Made by a program: the position numbers and the translations under genes. From the NCBI RefSeq assembly GCF_904849725.1, contig NC_058520.1, positions 396,069,993-396,133,992 on the forward strand: a DNA stretch of 64,000 bases. Reading direction: 5' to 3'. The notes below the pieces were generated by a model, which did not search any database, was not told the DNA's origin, and saw only the letters and a list, made by a program, of their open reading frames with translations. This DNA is from Hordeum vulgare subsp. vulgare (lineage: Eukaryota > Streptophyta > Magnoliopsida > Poales > Poaceae). Of this stretch, positions 11,054 through 21,745 are shown piece by piece. Positions within the stretch are counted from its first letter, which is position 1, and every line of letters starts with the position of its first letter.

Positions 11054-14000
11054 TCTATTGCAGGAGTTTGCTTCCGGTGGGGTGTCATGGTTGCTCGATA
11101 GTGGAGCAACAAATCATATGACCGGAAGCAAGGACTTAGTTGTGGATGTGCATCCTTCTCCATCTATGCCCACCCATGTCCAATTCGCCGATGCATCCTC
11201 GTCAAAGGTATTGGGATTTGGTAAGGTGGTCGTCTCTCAAGAGTTATCTATTGAGAAGGTCATGCTTGTTGAGTCACTTGCCTACAATTTACTTTCGGTT
11301 CGTCAACTTGCAATTATGGGTTTTCCACATTCTTTAATCTTGATACTGTGGTCCTCCTGTGGAGCAAGACTCTTAAAGTAGCCTATGTTGGATATGTCGA
11401 AAATGGTCTTTATGTGGTGAACTTCTCAAAGCGACCCACTAAGACCGCGACGTGTTTAATGGCTAAAGTTGATGTGGGCTGGCTTTGGCATCACCAATTA
11501 GCTCATGTCAATATGAGATCTTTGCAAAGTCTTCTAACAGGGGACCATATTCGTGGACTAACAAATGCGAGTTTTGCTAAAGATCGTGCTTGCAGTGCGT
11601 GCATTGAAGGAAAGATTCATGAAACTGCTCATCATCCAACGACTCTCATCTACACTAAGAGGCCATCGGAGCTCCTCCATATGGATCTGTTTGCCCTTCC
11701 ATCATTTGATAGTCTTGGAGGCAGAAAGTACTGCTTGGTGATTGTGGACGACTACTCAAGATACACCTGGGTATATTTCTTCAAAAAGAAGAGTGAAACT
11801 CAACAAACTGTCATCAACTTTGCGAAGCTCAACGTCAACATGAAGCAAAGATCTTGATGATTAGAAGTGACAACGACACCGAGTTCAAGAACTACACCTT
11901 GGATGAGTTTCTAGGTGATGAGGGAATAAAACATCAATATTCAGCAGCATATACCCCTCAACAAAATGGCGTGGCAGAAAGGAAGAACCGGACCTTGATA
12001 GACGTTGCAAGAACAATGATGGCGGAATTCAAATCTCCATATAACTTTTGGGGCAGAGGCCATCAACACAGCATGTCATGCGTCCAATCGGCTCTATATC
12101 CGCAAAGGCTTGAACAAGACTCCATATGAGATTCTAACTGGAAACAAACCCAATCTCAAGTACTTCCGGGTATTCAGTTGTAAGTGATTCATTCTCAAGA
12201 AAGGTGCACGTTTAGCTAAATTTGATTCTAGAGCACATGAGGGCATCTTTGTCGGTTATGCTACAAACTCTCATGCTTACCGTGTCCTCAACAAGTCCAC
12301 CGAACTCATTGAGGAGACGTGTAACGTGGAGTTTGATGAAAATAATGGCTCCCAAGTGGAGCAAAGTGGTCTTTGTGATATAGGTGATGAAATTCCTCCC
12401 CAAGCCATAAGAAGAATGGGGATTGGTCAAATACTCCCCATTGAGGAACCCCTTGTGGCCGAAGGAGAAGGACAATGCTCTACTCAAATGGAGCCATCAC
12501 CTCCACAAGCCCCACACGCTTCCGATGAACAAAGAGAAGACTCTCAACAAAATGAACAAGCTCAAGGTCAAGAAAAATTGCCCAACAATGATGATGTGTC
12601 CCATGATATTCAAGCACTCACCCAAGGCTCCGAACCTGCTCATGATCAAGATCAAGTGCAACCACGAGATCCAGACCAAGTAGAAGCACAAGACCAAGAT
12701 CAAGAGCAACCACAAATGCAAGAACAAACAAGTGAACCTGCTCAAGTCGAAAGTCAAGATGATCAGGATACTGTCTCACAATTCCCTTCTGCAGCACCAA
12801 CAGCCGGTGCCAAGGGAGGCTCAAGACGCAAGGGCAAGCAAAGTAAACAAGTCGATGCTCCCCAGTTATCCAATGAAGAACTCTTGGAGCGTCGAGCAGC
12901 CAAGATTGCGAACAAGCTGAGAGTATCCACCCGTCAACAGATTTGGAATTATTGTGAGCATCACGCGTTTGTTTCGTATTGTGAACCTCAACAGGTACAA
13001 GAAGCACTCGATGATGAGGATTGGTTTATGGCCATGCATGAAGAACTTAACAACTTCGAGCGTAACCAAGTCTAGGATTTAGTGCCAAGGCCAACGGAGG
13101 AACATAATGTCATCGGGACCAAATGGATATTCAAGAACAAGCAAGAAGCCAATGGGATTGTGATTCAAAACAAGGCAAGATTGGTGGCTCAAGGCTACTC
13201 CCAAGTTGATGGTATCGACTACGGTGAAACCTTTGCCCCTGTTGCTCGTCTAGAATCTATTCACATGTTGCTTGCATTTGCTTCTCATCATAACTTCAAA
13301 TTACAACAAATGGATGTGAAAAGTGCCTTTCTTAATGGTCCTTTAAATGAGTTGGTCTATGTCAGACAACCCCGGGGATTCAAACATCCCAAGCTCCCCA
13401 ATCATGTGTACAAACTTAATAAGGCACTCTATGGCCTTAAACAAGCCCCACGTGCGTGGTATGAGTATCTTACTGAGTTGTTACAAGATCGTGGGTTTGA
13501 AATTGGGAAGATATATCCCACTCTTTTTACTAAGAGGGTTAAAGGGGATTTGTTCATATGCCAACTATATGTTGATGATATTATCTTTGGCTCTCCTAAC
13601 ATTTCCTTCAATGAAGAATTTGCTGCACTAATGACTGAGAAATTTGAGATGTCGATGATGGGAGAGTTGAAGTTCTTCCTCGGGTTCGAGATTAAACAAG
13701 GCCTAGAAGGGACCTTCATCAAACAAGCCAAGTTTACCCAAGACATGCTCAAACGGTTCGAGCTTGAAGATGTCAAACCGGTCAAGTTCCCCATGCCAAC
13801 AAGATGCAAGCTCGACAGTGATCCCAATGGTAAAGCAGTGGATCAAAAGGTATATCGCTCCATGATTGGATCCCTCCTTTACCTTTGTGCATCTAGACCA
13901 GATATTATGTTGAGTGTAGGGATATGTGCACGGTTTCAATCCGCACCAAAAGAAAGTCATTATATGGCTGTTAAGCGAATCTTTCGATATTTGGCCCATA

Positions 14001-14521
14001 CCCCAAACTTTGGCCTATGGTATCCCAAATGAGCAAACTTCAACCTAGTAGGCTATTCTGACTCAGATCGGGCAGGAGATTGTGTGGAGAGGAAGTCGAC
14101 TTCTGGAGGATGCCAATTCCTTGGTCGCTCACTGGTAAGTTGGTCTTCAAAGAAGCAGAATTGTGTCTCTCTATCATCCACCGAAGCTGAGTATGTGGCA
14201 GCTGCAAGTTGTTGTGCACAATTGCTATGGATGAGGCAAACTTTAAAGGATTACGGTGTCACTTGTGACAAAGTGCCTCTTCTATGTGACAATCAAAGTG
14301 CTATCAAGATTTCCCTCAACCCAGTGCAACATAGCAAAACCAAGCATATTGATATTCACCATCACTTCATTCGTGAACATATCAAGCTAGGTGATATTGA
14401 GGTTCACTTCATCCACACTGAAGAACAACTTGCGGATATTTTCCCTAAGCCCCTAGATGAAGCAAGGTTCCGGGAGTTAAGGCATGAGCTAAATATCATT
14501 GATTCAAGTAATGTGGATTGA
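11028..14521 (+). pseudogene. pol: pol of element B: protease, integrase, RT, RNase H
   Basis: Protease: WLLDSGATNHMTG at about 11088, catalytic DSG. A frameshift near 11340 precedes the integrase zinc finger (HHQLAH ... CSAC, about 11491-11610) and DDE core: D in HMDLF, D in IRSDND (11860), E in AERKN (about 11975). A further frame change lies near 11854 and a one-base gain near 12053 (GGGG run). TGA at 12185-12187. A Q/D-rich linker follows at 12500-12780. RT runs from about 13110 with YVDD at about 13570, and TAG at 13073-13075. RNase H follows, with TGA at 14030-14032. The gene ends normally at 14521 in SSNVD, as in F. Inactive. Confidence 0.92.
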
Positions 14522-14902
14522 AGCCAGGCACATTGCACCTTACTAGGCATTCTATCTTGTTCTAGATGTAGGCATGGACATAGGGGGAGTGTTGTTCTTT
14601 CAATGAACTCTTCCTCCCCCCATTATGCATAAATCGATCTAGTCTTTCACTTTCGCCATTGCCAAATGGCACTTGTGCTTCAAAGACAAGCGTTGGTCCT
14701 GAACCCAAGGATAATTCTTCGCGGTGTCATACCTTTGTCTCAAACATAGGTGGCCTCGGCCACCGCCCCCACCTTTCTCTCATATGGAAGAAAGGATACA
14801 AAATGACAAGTCGGTATATCTTGCTGGTGATATCTTCTTATTTTCACTAACTTGTCATTTGCCCTCGTCCTTCTCATCTCCTAGGTCCCGTTGTGACATT
14901 TG
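14522..14902 (+). other. Post-pol spacer of element B with a first polypurine tract
   Basis: A purine tract AGGGGGAGT at 14582-14590 lies soon after the pol stop. Multiple polypurine tracts downstream of pol are a described Sirevirus trait. No convincing coding frame. Confidence 0.65.
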
Positions 14903-15166
14903 CAGCGGTACTACCGCCAGGGGTAGCGGTACTACCGCCAGGACCCCTGCGGTACTACCGCTAGGGATAGCGGTACTACCGCCAGGACCCCAATCTACCA
15001 CGACCTAACTAGGACATTTTTAGGGCTGTCTCAAGGGGCAGCGGTACTACCGCTAGGACCCCAGCGGTACTACCGCTGCAACCAGCGGTACTACCGCCAG
15101 GTAGCGGTACTACCGCCAGGACCACAGCGGTACTACCGCTGGCCCGTACCCCTTGGGCTATATAAA
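14903..15166 (+). promoter_or_regulatory. Internal palindrome array plus TATA box of element B
   Basis: Nine copies of the word AGCGGTACTACCGC(T/C) lie between 14903 and 15141. TATATAAA follows at 15159-15166 and an ATG at 15322. This is the LTR arrangement repeated inside the element. The central base is C here and mostly G in the LTR, so these copies are in the opposite orientation. Inferred to be a promoter for the accessory ORF. Confidence 0.6.
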
Positions 15167-15321
15167 GGAGGGGGAGCCCGTTTTTCCTGCCTCTTTCTTC
15201 TTCCTCGTGGCTCCTCCCTCCCCAACCTCGAACTCCCCCTATTTGGATCTCTATCCGTGGAGCCCCTTCTCTTGGTTGAGTTGGAGGGTTTGCTCCACTT
15301 CTCCTTCCTCCTCCAAGTGCC

Positions 15322-17334
15322 ATGGACCCCGGTAAAGCTCCTCCCTTTCTTCTCTTGGTTGATGTTTTCTTGTTCTAGGGTTAGGAGCATTGGTGGTTTG
15401 GATCCATGTCTTTGATATTATGCTTTGTTCTTGGATGAAATGAAGGAGATATTCGAGGGGAGTGTAGGTTCTATGAATCTTTGCTTTTATATTGCCATGC
15501 CCCAGGATTTTCATGTTTTAGATCAAGCTCTTCTTCTATTTTTGGATTAGATCTAAAACTTGCATTCTCTTGACCAGGCATGTCCTTATTTAGATGGTAC
15601 TTGTGATCCTCATGTGGATAGGGTTGTGGTGGAGTTCTTAGTGATTATACACAGCCCATGGCCCTCGTAAATTCCATGTAGCCATCTATATGGGTTCTTT
15701 TCATATTCAGATCTGAAAATAACACCCAAGCGGTACTACCGCCACAGGTAGCGGTACTACCGCTAGGACCCCAGCGGTACTACTGCCAGGGGTAGCGGTA
15801 CTACCGCCAGGACCGCAGCGGTACTACCGCCAGGGGTAGCGGTACTACCGCCAGGAGGATACTCTGTTTCTTCTTTTCATTTGCTTGGCAATGTGTGTTT
15901 ACTTTTATGCCTCTTCTTGTTCATTGCCTTGACTCCTTCTGTCGCTCTTTTTCGGTGTGTGTTTTGTGTCACAGGTGGTGCTCGCCGCTCGAACCCCCCA
16001 CGGGACACACAGTCAAAGCATTATCGCAATCCAGAGGCTCCAGTGGGCTCCGCCACTTCAGGTCTGCAACCCAAAAAGAAGGCCTTCAAGAAGGCCGCTC
16101 ACAAGGACAAGGTGGTCAACGTTCGCACTATGCCCCCAAGGATTTTCTGCGGTTCTGCAACCAAAATCACTATCTCCAAGAGAGGGTTGTGATCAGGAAT
16201 GTCGAGCATGTTTGGGCAACGGATCACTTCAGGATCTATCGTGACATCATCAAGCATTTCAAGAAGAGTTTTGTTCCAGTTCAGTGGATTCACTTGGCTC
16301 ACCTTCAGTGGAACCTGGATTACTTTGGTGACGCTCTCTCTCTGATTGACAAGCTGGCCATTAAGGAGATCATCTCCTTCAAGAAAGACTTTGATCCAGA
16401 TGTTTTTGCCCAGTTCTATGTCACGGTTCACTTCTCGCCTGATGATGAGCGCTCCCTGGTTTGGATGACTGGGACTCAGAAGATGACAGGTTCCTGGCGT
16501 GAATTCATGGCATTTCTCAAGGTTGATTTTCAGGGAGCTGACACTCCACTTGGGTCGCGTCCTCATGCTGCAGCTCCCACTGATAGAGCCTCCGCCAAGG
16601 ACAGGTTGCAGCAACTCTATGTGAAGAAAGGTGTGCTCCCCAGGCATCTGGATATCATGCATCGGATCTTCCGCAACACCCTCTTTCCTTGCATTGGCAG
16701 CTTCGACGAGGTACACGGCTCTCTGGAGGCTATGACTAAGGAGTCTGCCCCTCTCGATATTTCTCATGTGATGTTCACTGAGCTCTGGAACTGCATCATG
16801 ATGCGCAAGGTTCCCATCTACGGGCCCTACTTGTTTGCTTATATTCGTGAGAAGTGCCAAGACACCTATCCGCTTGAGGAGTTCCACCTTCAGGCTGACT
16901 ACTTTGTGCACGATCCTATCAAGCTCCGCATCAAGGACAAATGGGCCAACCCATCAACTTCATCTCAGCACATGGACACTGACACAGAGACTGCTGCTGA
17001 CAGAGGAACCGCTTCTCAGTCCCACTATTCTGCCATGCCATCTTGGGCCGTGAAACTGCAGGATAAGATGAAGACTCTCTTCTGTATGCAGGCTAAGGGC
17101 CAGTATTAGACGCACGTGGCTTAGAAGGAGAACCGTCAAAGGCACAAGTGTGTCCTGAGGACACTTGATGTTGACATCTCCAGCGGATCAGAGGACGACA
17201 TCACTCTAGAGTCTGCTTGGATGCGGGCTCAAGGTTACCAGTGGTCTGACGCAGAGGAGGAGGAGGACAATGAAGAGGAGCAGGAAGATCCGGATGCTAC
17301 GGACGAGTCTGGGGATGATGAGGATGAGGAGTGA
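15322..17334 (+). pseudogene. Accessory ORF (aORF) of element B, probably spliced
   Basis: Proposed exon 1 starts at the ATG at 15322 and ends at 15331. Exon 2 begins at 15975. A frameshift near 16132 moves reading to the frame of the conserved core. The core carries QFYVTVHF (about 16412) and VWMTG (about 16459), also found in the aORFs of A and F. The tail is strongly acidic (about 17170-17334). Two TAG codons (17107-17109, 17122-17124) interrupt before the final TGA at 17332-17334. No signal peptide or transmembrane segment is seen in exon 2, so an envelope role is not supported. The N-terminal part is lysine-rich. Function unknown. Confidence 0.65.
15332..15974 (+). other. Predicted intron in the element B aORF
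   Basis: The donor G|GTAAAG sits just after the start codon. The acceptor is TTTTGTGTCACAG|G with a T-rich stretch before it. Removing the 643 bases keeps the reading frame from the ATG into the lysine-rich N-terminus. A second palindrome array (six copies, about 15730-15855) lies inside it. Predicted only. Confidence 0.5.
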
Positions 17335-17647
17335 CCACCTGTGGCGTTAGGTGTGCCCCTTTTTGGTGTCTTGTGCCAAAGGGGGAGAGAGTCTAGTAGC
17401 TGGATTTGATTTGAGAGTTGAACTTTGCTTAGCTTTGCTTATCTTTTGTGTTTGCTTCGAACTTGGTTTGCTTCTATTTTGCTATCTTTGCTTTGTGTGA
17501 CGTGAGACATGAACTAGTGTGAGATTTATTTCCATCATATGCTGTGAGCCATATGCTCCTTGTTTTCATATATCTCTATCTTTTTGTTCACATGTTAGTC
17601 ACTGTGCAAATCCGGTATTGTCATCAATCCACCAAAAAGGGGGAGAT
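17335..17647 (+). other. 3' untranslated region and polypurine tracts of element B
   Basis: CCCCTTTTTGG at about 17356 can pair with CCAAAGGGGG at about 17376, giving a hairpin whose 3' arm is the polypurine tract AAAGGGGGAGAG (17378-17389). The main tract AAAAAGGGGGAGAT (17634-17647) abuts the 3' LTR. The same two-tract layout is seen in A and F. Confidence 0.75.
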
Positions 17648-19033
17648 TGTTAGGGCATAGTTTATGCCTAAGTAATTTTGGTGATTGATGACAGTACCGC
17701 AAAGGACTAACCGTGTGTGTTAAGATTTCAGATAACACACGTCAACGGCACAAGACGACTCACCCCCTCTTCCATGGAACAGAAGCACGGTGTACTCTAC
17801 GATTCTCTTTATTTGAGTCATAGGAAAGCCGTACTATTAAGAGGGGAACCGTACTGGAAAGGTTTGGATGGAATCAATCTTGCACGCGCACACTTCACCT
17901 CTTTTCCCCCTTGCGGCAAATTTGGAGTAGCTCCCGCCTTTGTGTTTCTCTCTGCTTTGCAAATGGTCCCTCAGCGGTAGTACCGCTAGCCCTAGCGGTA
18001 CTACCGCAAGCCCCAGCGGTAGTACCGCTGGAGTGCTAGCGGTAGTACCGCTGCAGCCAGCGGTAGTACCGCTAGTTGGCGGTAGTACCGCCCCTGGTCA
18101 GTGGTAGTACCGCTCCAGGAGCTTAGTACCGCCTTCCTAGCGGTTGTACTTGGACGGACCTTTTTGCGAAGACTTTCTTGGCGGTGGTAGTGCTTATGCA
18201 CTACCATGGGCCCAGCGGTAGTACTGCTGGATTTCCAGCGGTAGTACCGCTAGGCACGGGCTGTGAGTGGGAAAACGGTTGGATTCCCCCCCCACTATAT
18301 AAGGGGTTCTTCTAGCTGTGGAACCTTATTTCTTACCCTCCCAAGCTCCATTGTTTCTCCCTAAGCTCAAAAGTGCCCGATCTCTTTCCCTAGCATATCA
18401 AACTTGTTGATTCGTTAGGGATTGGTTGAGAAGGCCTAGATCTACACTTCCACGAAGAGAAAAGTTGATTCCCCACCAATCCCTTGCGGATCTTGTTACT
18501 CTTGGGTGTCTGAGCATCCTAGACGGTTGAGGTCACCTCGAAGCCACACTCCATTGTGGTGAAGCTTCGTGGTCTTGTTGGGAGCCTCCAAGCTTTTTGT
18601 GGAGTTTGCCCCAACCTCGTTTGTAAAGGTTCGGTCGCCGCCTTCAAGGGCACCTATAGTGGAATCACGGTACCTTGCATTGTGCGAGGGCGTGAGGAGA
18701 ATACGGTGGCCTTAGTGGCTTATTGGAGAGCATTGTGCCTCCACACCGCTCCAACGGAGACGTACTTCCTATCAAAGGGAAGGAACTTCGGTAACACATC
18801 CTCGTCTTCATTGGTTCCACTTGTGGTTATCTCTAACCTTTACTTTGTGAATGCTTATGTTGTTGTCTATCTCTTACTTGTCTTAGTAGCTCTCGTTGTT
18901 AGCTTCATTACGGTTCACCCCATTGTTGTTATATTTGTGAACCCGTATGTTGTTTACCCTAACTTGCTAAGATTAATTAAAAAGTGGTCGTTGCCTATTC
19001 ACCCCCCTCTAGTCAACCATATCGATCCTTTCA
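17648..19033 (+). repeat. 3' LTR of element B
   Basis: Matches 7060-8465. It has an extra C-centred palindrome near 17995 but fewer copies near 18210-18250. Followed by the target duplication AGTTT (19034-19038). Confidence 0.95.
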
Positions 19034-19038
19034 AGTTT

Positions 19039-20162
19039 GTTGTACAGAGATGACTGCATGGAATGATTAAATGATTATGCAATTCTATTCAACAGTTCAT
19101 TTCTATGCAGATGGCACAATTGTCTCGATGACCTATGGCCATAGATATGAAGCCACAATTGAAGAATGGGCTACTATCATTGGTGCTCCAAAGTCACGAG
19201 CAGAGGACTTGGATGTGTATTCAGAACCTAAGAAGAATCACAACTCCATGGCCAATATGTATAAGCTAGTGCAAAATGACTTCCTGCCATCTCACAAGCT
19301 TGGGTTTGTCTATTTCTTGCAAGCTAGAATAACTACTACCAACACTATCTTGAGGCATACCTTGATGCCCAAATCAGGTGATGACCAAATGATTAGAGGC
19401 TCTTCCATCAATATGTTGAATCATTTAGACACTCACACTCCCTTCAAAGTCATGGTTTTGATTGTTGAGACTATCAGGATAACTTCTGCAGATCAAAAGA
19501 GATCTTGCGGATATGCACCATACATTGACATGCTCATCAATGCCAAGATTGGGAAGCATGCATACCAGCTTGATCGTCCTCATTTTCTACTTTAGCCAGA
19601 GTTCGAGGATAATGAAGTTCTGATGTATGACACTCATCCAAGCTCAGCTACAACTAGAGAGGTTGTAGAGGCCGCTAAGAATGCTCCAGTTCCTCCACCC
19701 CAGCTTAAAACCAGAGAGGAACAGATGTCGTTCTTGGTCAACGCCATTCGAGGGGTGGAGAAGAATATTTCTAAGATTCCGCTAAAATAGAAGAGCCTAG
19801 AGAGGATCGTGGAAACAAAGTTCCATGACATGGATGTGAAGGTTACAAAGTTGACCACTACAGTCAAACAGTTTTAGCATGAAGTTGACTCAGTGCAGGT
19901 TCCACACTCAGATGATGAAGATAATGATGATGACGACGATGATGATGATGATCCACCTCTTTGTACTACCACACATTTCTCGACCTAGACCAGGTCAACA
20001 GATGTGCCCGTACTAGAAGATAGACTATCGTCATCAGCTCAAGCTTCAGCTCCTGCTCCACCACCTCTAGTGTCTACACTTCCATCTCCTGCTCCAGCGA
20101 CATCAACCGAACCCTTCGTCAATGCTCTCTGTTCTACTCCAACATCTGCTACCGAAGGAGAT
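19039..20162 (+). pseudogene. Accessory ORF of element A, second part
   Basis: It continues the gene cut at 7059. The conserved core motif QFYSTVHF is at about 19079. The open stretch 19071-19595 ends in TAG, and three further in-frame TAG codons follow (19788-19790, 19875-19877, 19986-19988). A run of aspartate codons lies at about 19916-19950, then a proline/alanine/serine-rich stretch. Element C interrupts at 20163; only a short tail follows it (41992 onward). Homologous in layout to the aORFs of B and F. Function unknown. Confidence 0.7.
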
Positions 20163-21745
20163 TGCTACTTCTTGAGCTTGCATTGGTTTTCCCTTGAAGA
20201 GGAAAGGGTGATGCAGCAAAGTAGATAAGTATTTCCCTCTGTTTGTTGAGAACCAAGTTATCAATCCAATAGGAGGAACAAGCAACGCCCCAATATTGGC
20301 ACCTACAAAAACAATCAAACACTTGCACCCAATGCTAAAAAGGGGTTGTCAATCCCTTCAAGGTTATTTACAAGGATGAGATCTGATAGAGATAGATATA
20401 AAATATTACAAGAACTAAAAGTAAAACAGAAGTAAATAAATGGCAAAACTATTTTTTTGGTATTTTTGGTTTATAGATCTGAAAATATAATATGGAAAAT
20501 AGACCCGGGGGCCATAGGTTTCACTAGAGGCTTCTCTCATGACGGAAAATAATACGATGGGTGAACAAATTACTGTCGAGCAATTGATAGAAAAGCGAAT
20601 AATTATGAAGATATCCAAGGCAATGATTATGCATATAGGCATCACGTCTGTGTGAAGTAGAACGAAATGATTCTGCATCTACTACTATTACTCCACACAT
20701 CGACTGACTCCTACGTGCATCTAGAGTATTAAGTTCATGAAGAACAGAGTAACGCATTAGGTAAGATGACATGATGTAGAGGAATAAACTAAAGCAATAT
20801 GATGATAACCCCATCTTTTTATCCTCGATGGCAACAATGCAATACGTGCCTTGCTACCCCTACTTTGTCACTGGGTGAGGACACCGCAAGATTGAACCCA
20901 AAACTAAGCACTTCTCCCATTGCAAGAATTACCAATCTAGTTGGCCAAACTAAACCAATAACTCGAAGAGACTTGCTAAGATATGAAATCATGCATATAC
21001 GAATTCAGAGAAGATTCAAATAATATTCATAGATAATCTGAACATAAACCCACAGTTCATCGGATCTCGACAAACACACCGAAAAAGAGTATTACATCGG
21101 ATAGATCTCCATGAAGATCATGAAGAACCTGGTATTGAAGAACAAAGAGAGAGATAAGAAGCCATCTAGCTACTAGCTATGGACCCGTAGGTCTATGGTG
21201 AACTACTCATGCATCATCGGAGGGGCAATGGAGTTGATGTAGACGCGCTCCGTGATCGATTCCCTCTCTGGCAGATTACCGGAAAAGGCTCCCAGATTGG
21301 ATCTCACGGGAACAGAAGCTCGCGGCGACGGAAAAGTATTTTTGGTCTCTCTCTGGTATTGGGGGAATATTTGGGAATTATAGGACGAACATTAGGGTTA
21401 GGAGGCCTAGAGGGGGCCCACAAGCCAGGGGCGCCCCCTAGGGTGCGCCCTACAGGCTTGTCGTCTCCCGGTAGGTCTCCTGCCCCCTTCTCCAAGTGTG
21501 GCAGGTTTCTTCTCGTCCAAGAAAAATCATTCCGGAGATTTTATTCCGTTTGGACTCCGTTTAATATTCCTTATCTGCAATGCTCAAAAACAATAAAAAA
21601 AACAGAAACTCGCACCAGGCTCTAGGTTAATAGGTTAGTCCCAAAAATAATATAAAATAGCATATTAATGCATATAAAACATCCAAAACAGATAATATAA
21701 TAGCACGGAACAGTAAAAAATTATAGATATGTTGGAGACGTATCA
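20163..21745 (-). repeat. 3' LTR of element C
   Basis: 1,583 bases. It matches the split LTR on the far side. The minus strand ends in ...AAGAAGTAGCA and starts TGATACGTCTCC. The adjacent internal GCTTGGGGATGC (minus) is the likely polypurine tract. Confidence 0.9.

Larger units (their letters stand above)
7060..19033 (+). mobile_element. Element B: complete but inactivated Sirevirus-type Copia retrotransposon
   Basis: It is 11,974 bases long with LTRs of 1,406 and 1,386 bases (TGTTAGGGC...CCTTTCA), a perfect 5-base target duplication, a Met-tRNA primer site and a 3' polypurine tract. The order is gag, protease, integrase, RT, RNase H, spacer with palindromes, accessory ORF. Copia order (integrase before RT), YVDD, multiple polypurine tracts and the extra ORF after pol place it in the Sirevirus lineage. 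It is inserted in the accessory ORF of element A. The LTRs differ by a few percent by eye, younger than A and older than F. Every gene has stops or frameshifts. Confidence 0.93.

Noticed and set aside
14903..15855. Regularly spaced palindromic repeats resembling a CRISPR array
   Set aside because: Spacers are short, uneven and themselves similar. The repeats lie in a plant retrotransposon and match its LTR. No cas genes.
16099..16911. 270-codon minus-strand frame
   Set aside because: Antisense of the aORF core of B. The plus-strand frame carries the motif conserved in A and F.
15895..17109. Envelope (env-like) gene call for the aORF
   Set aside because: No signal peptide, membrane anchor or cleavage site could be seen. 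Position alone is not enough.
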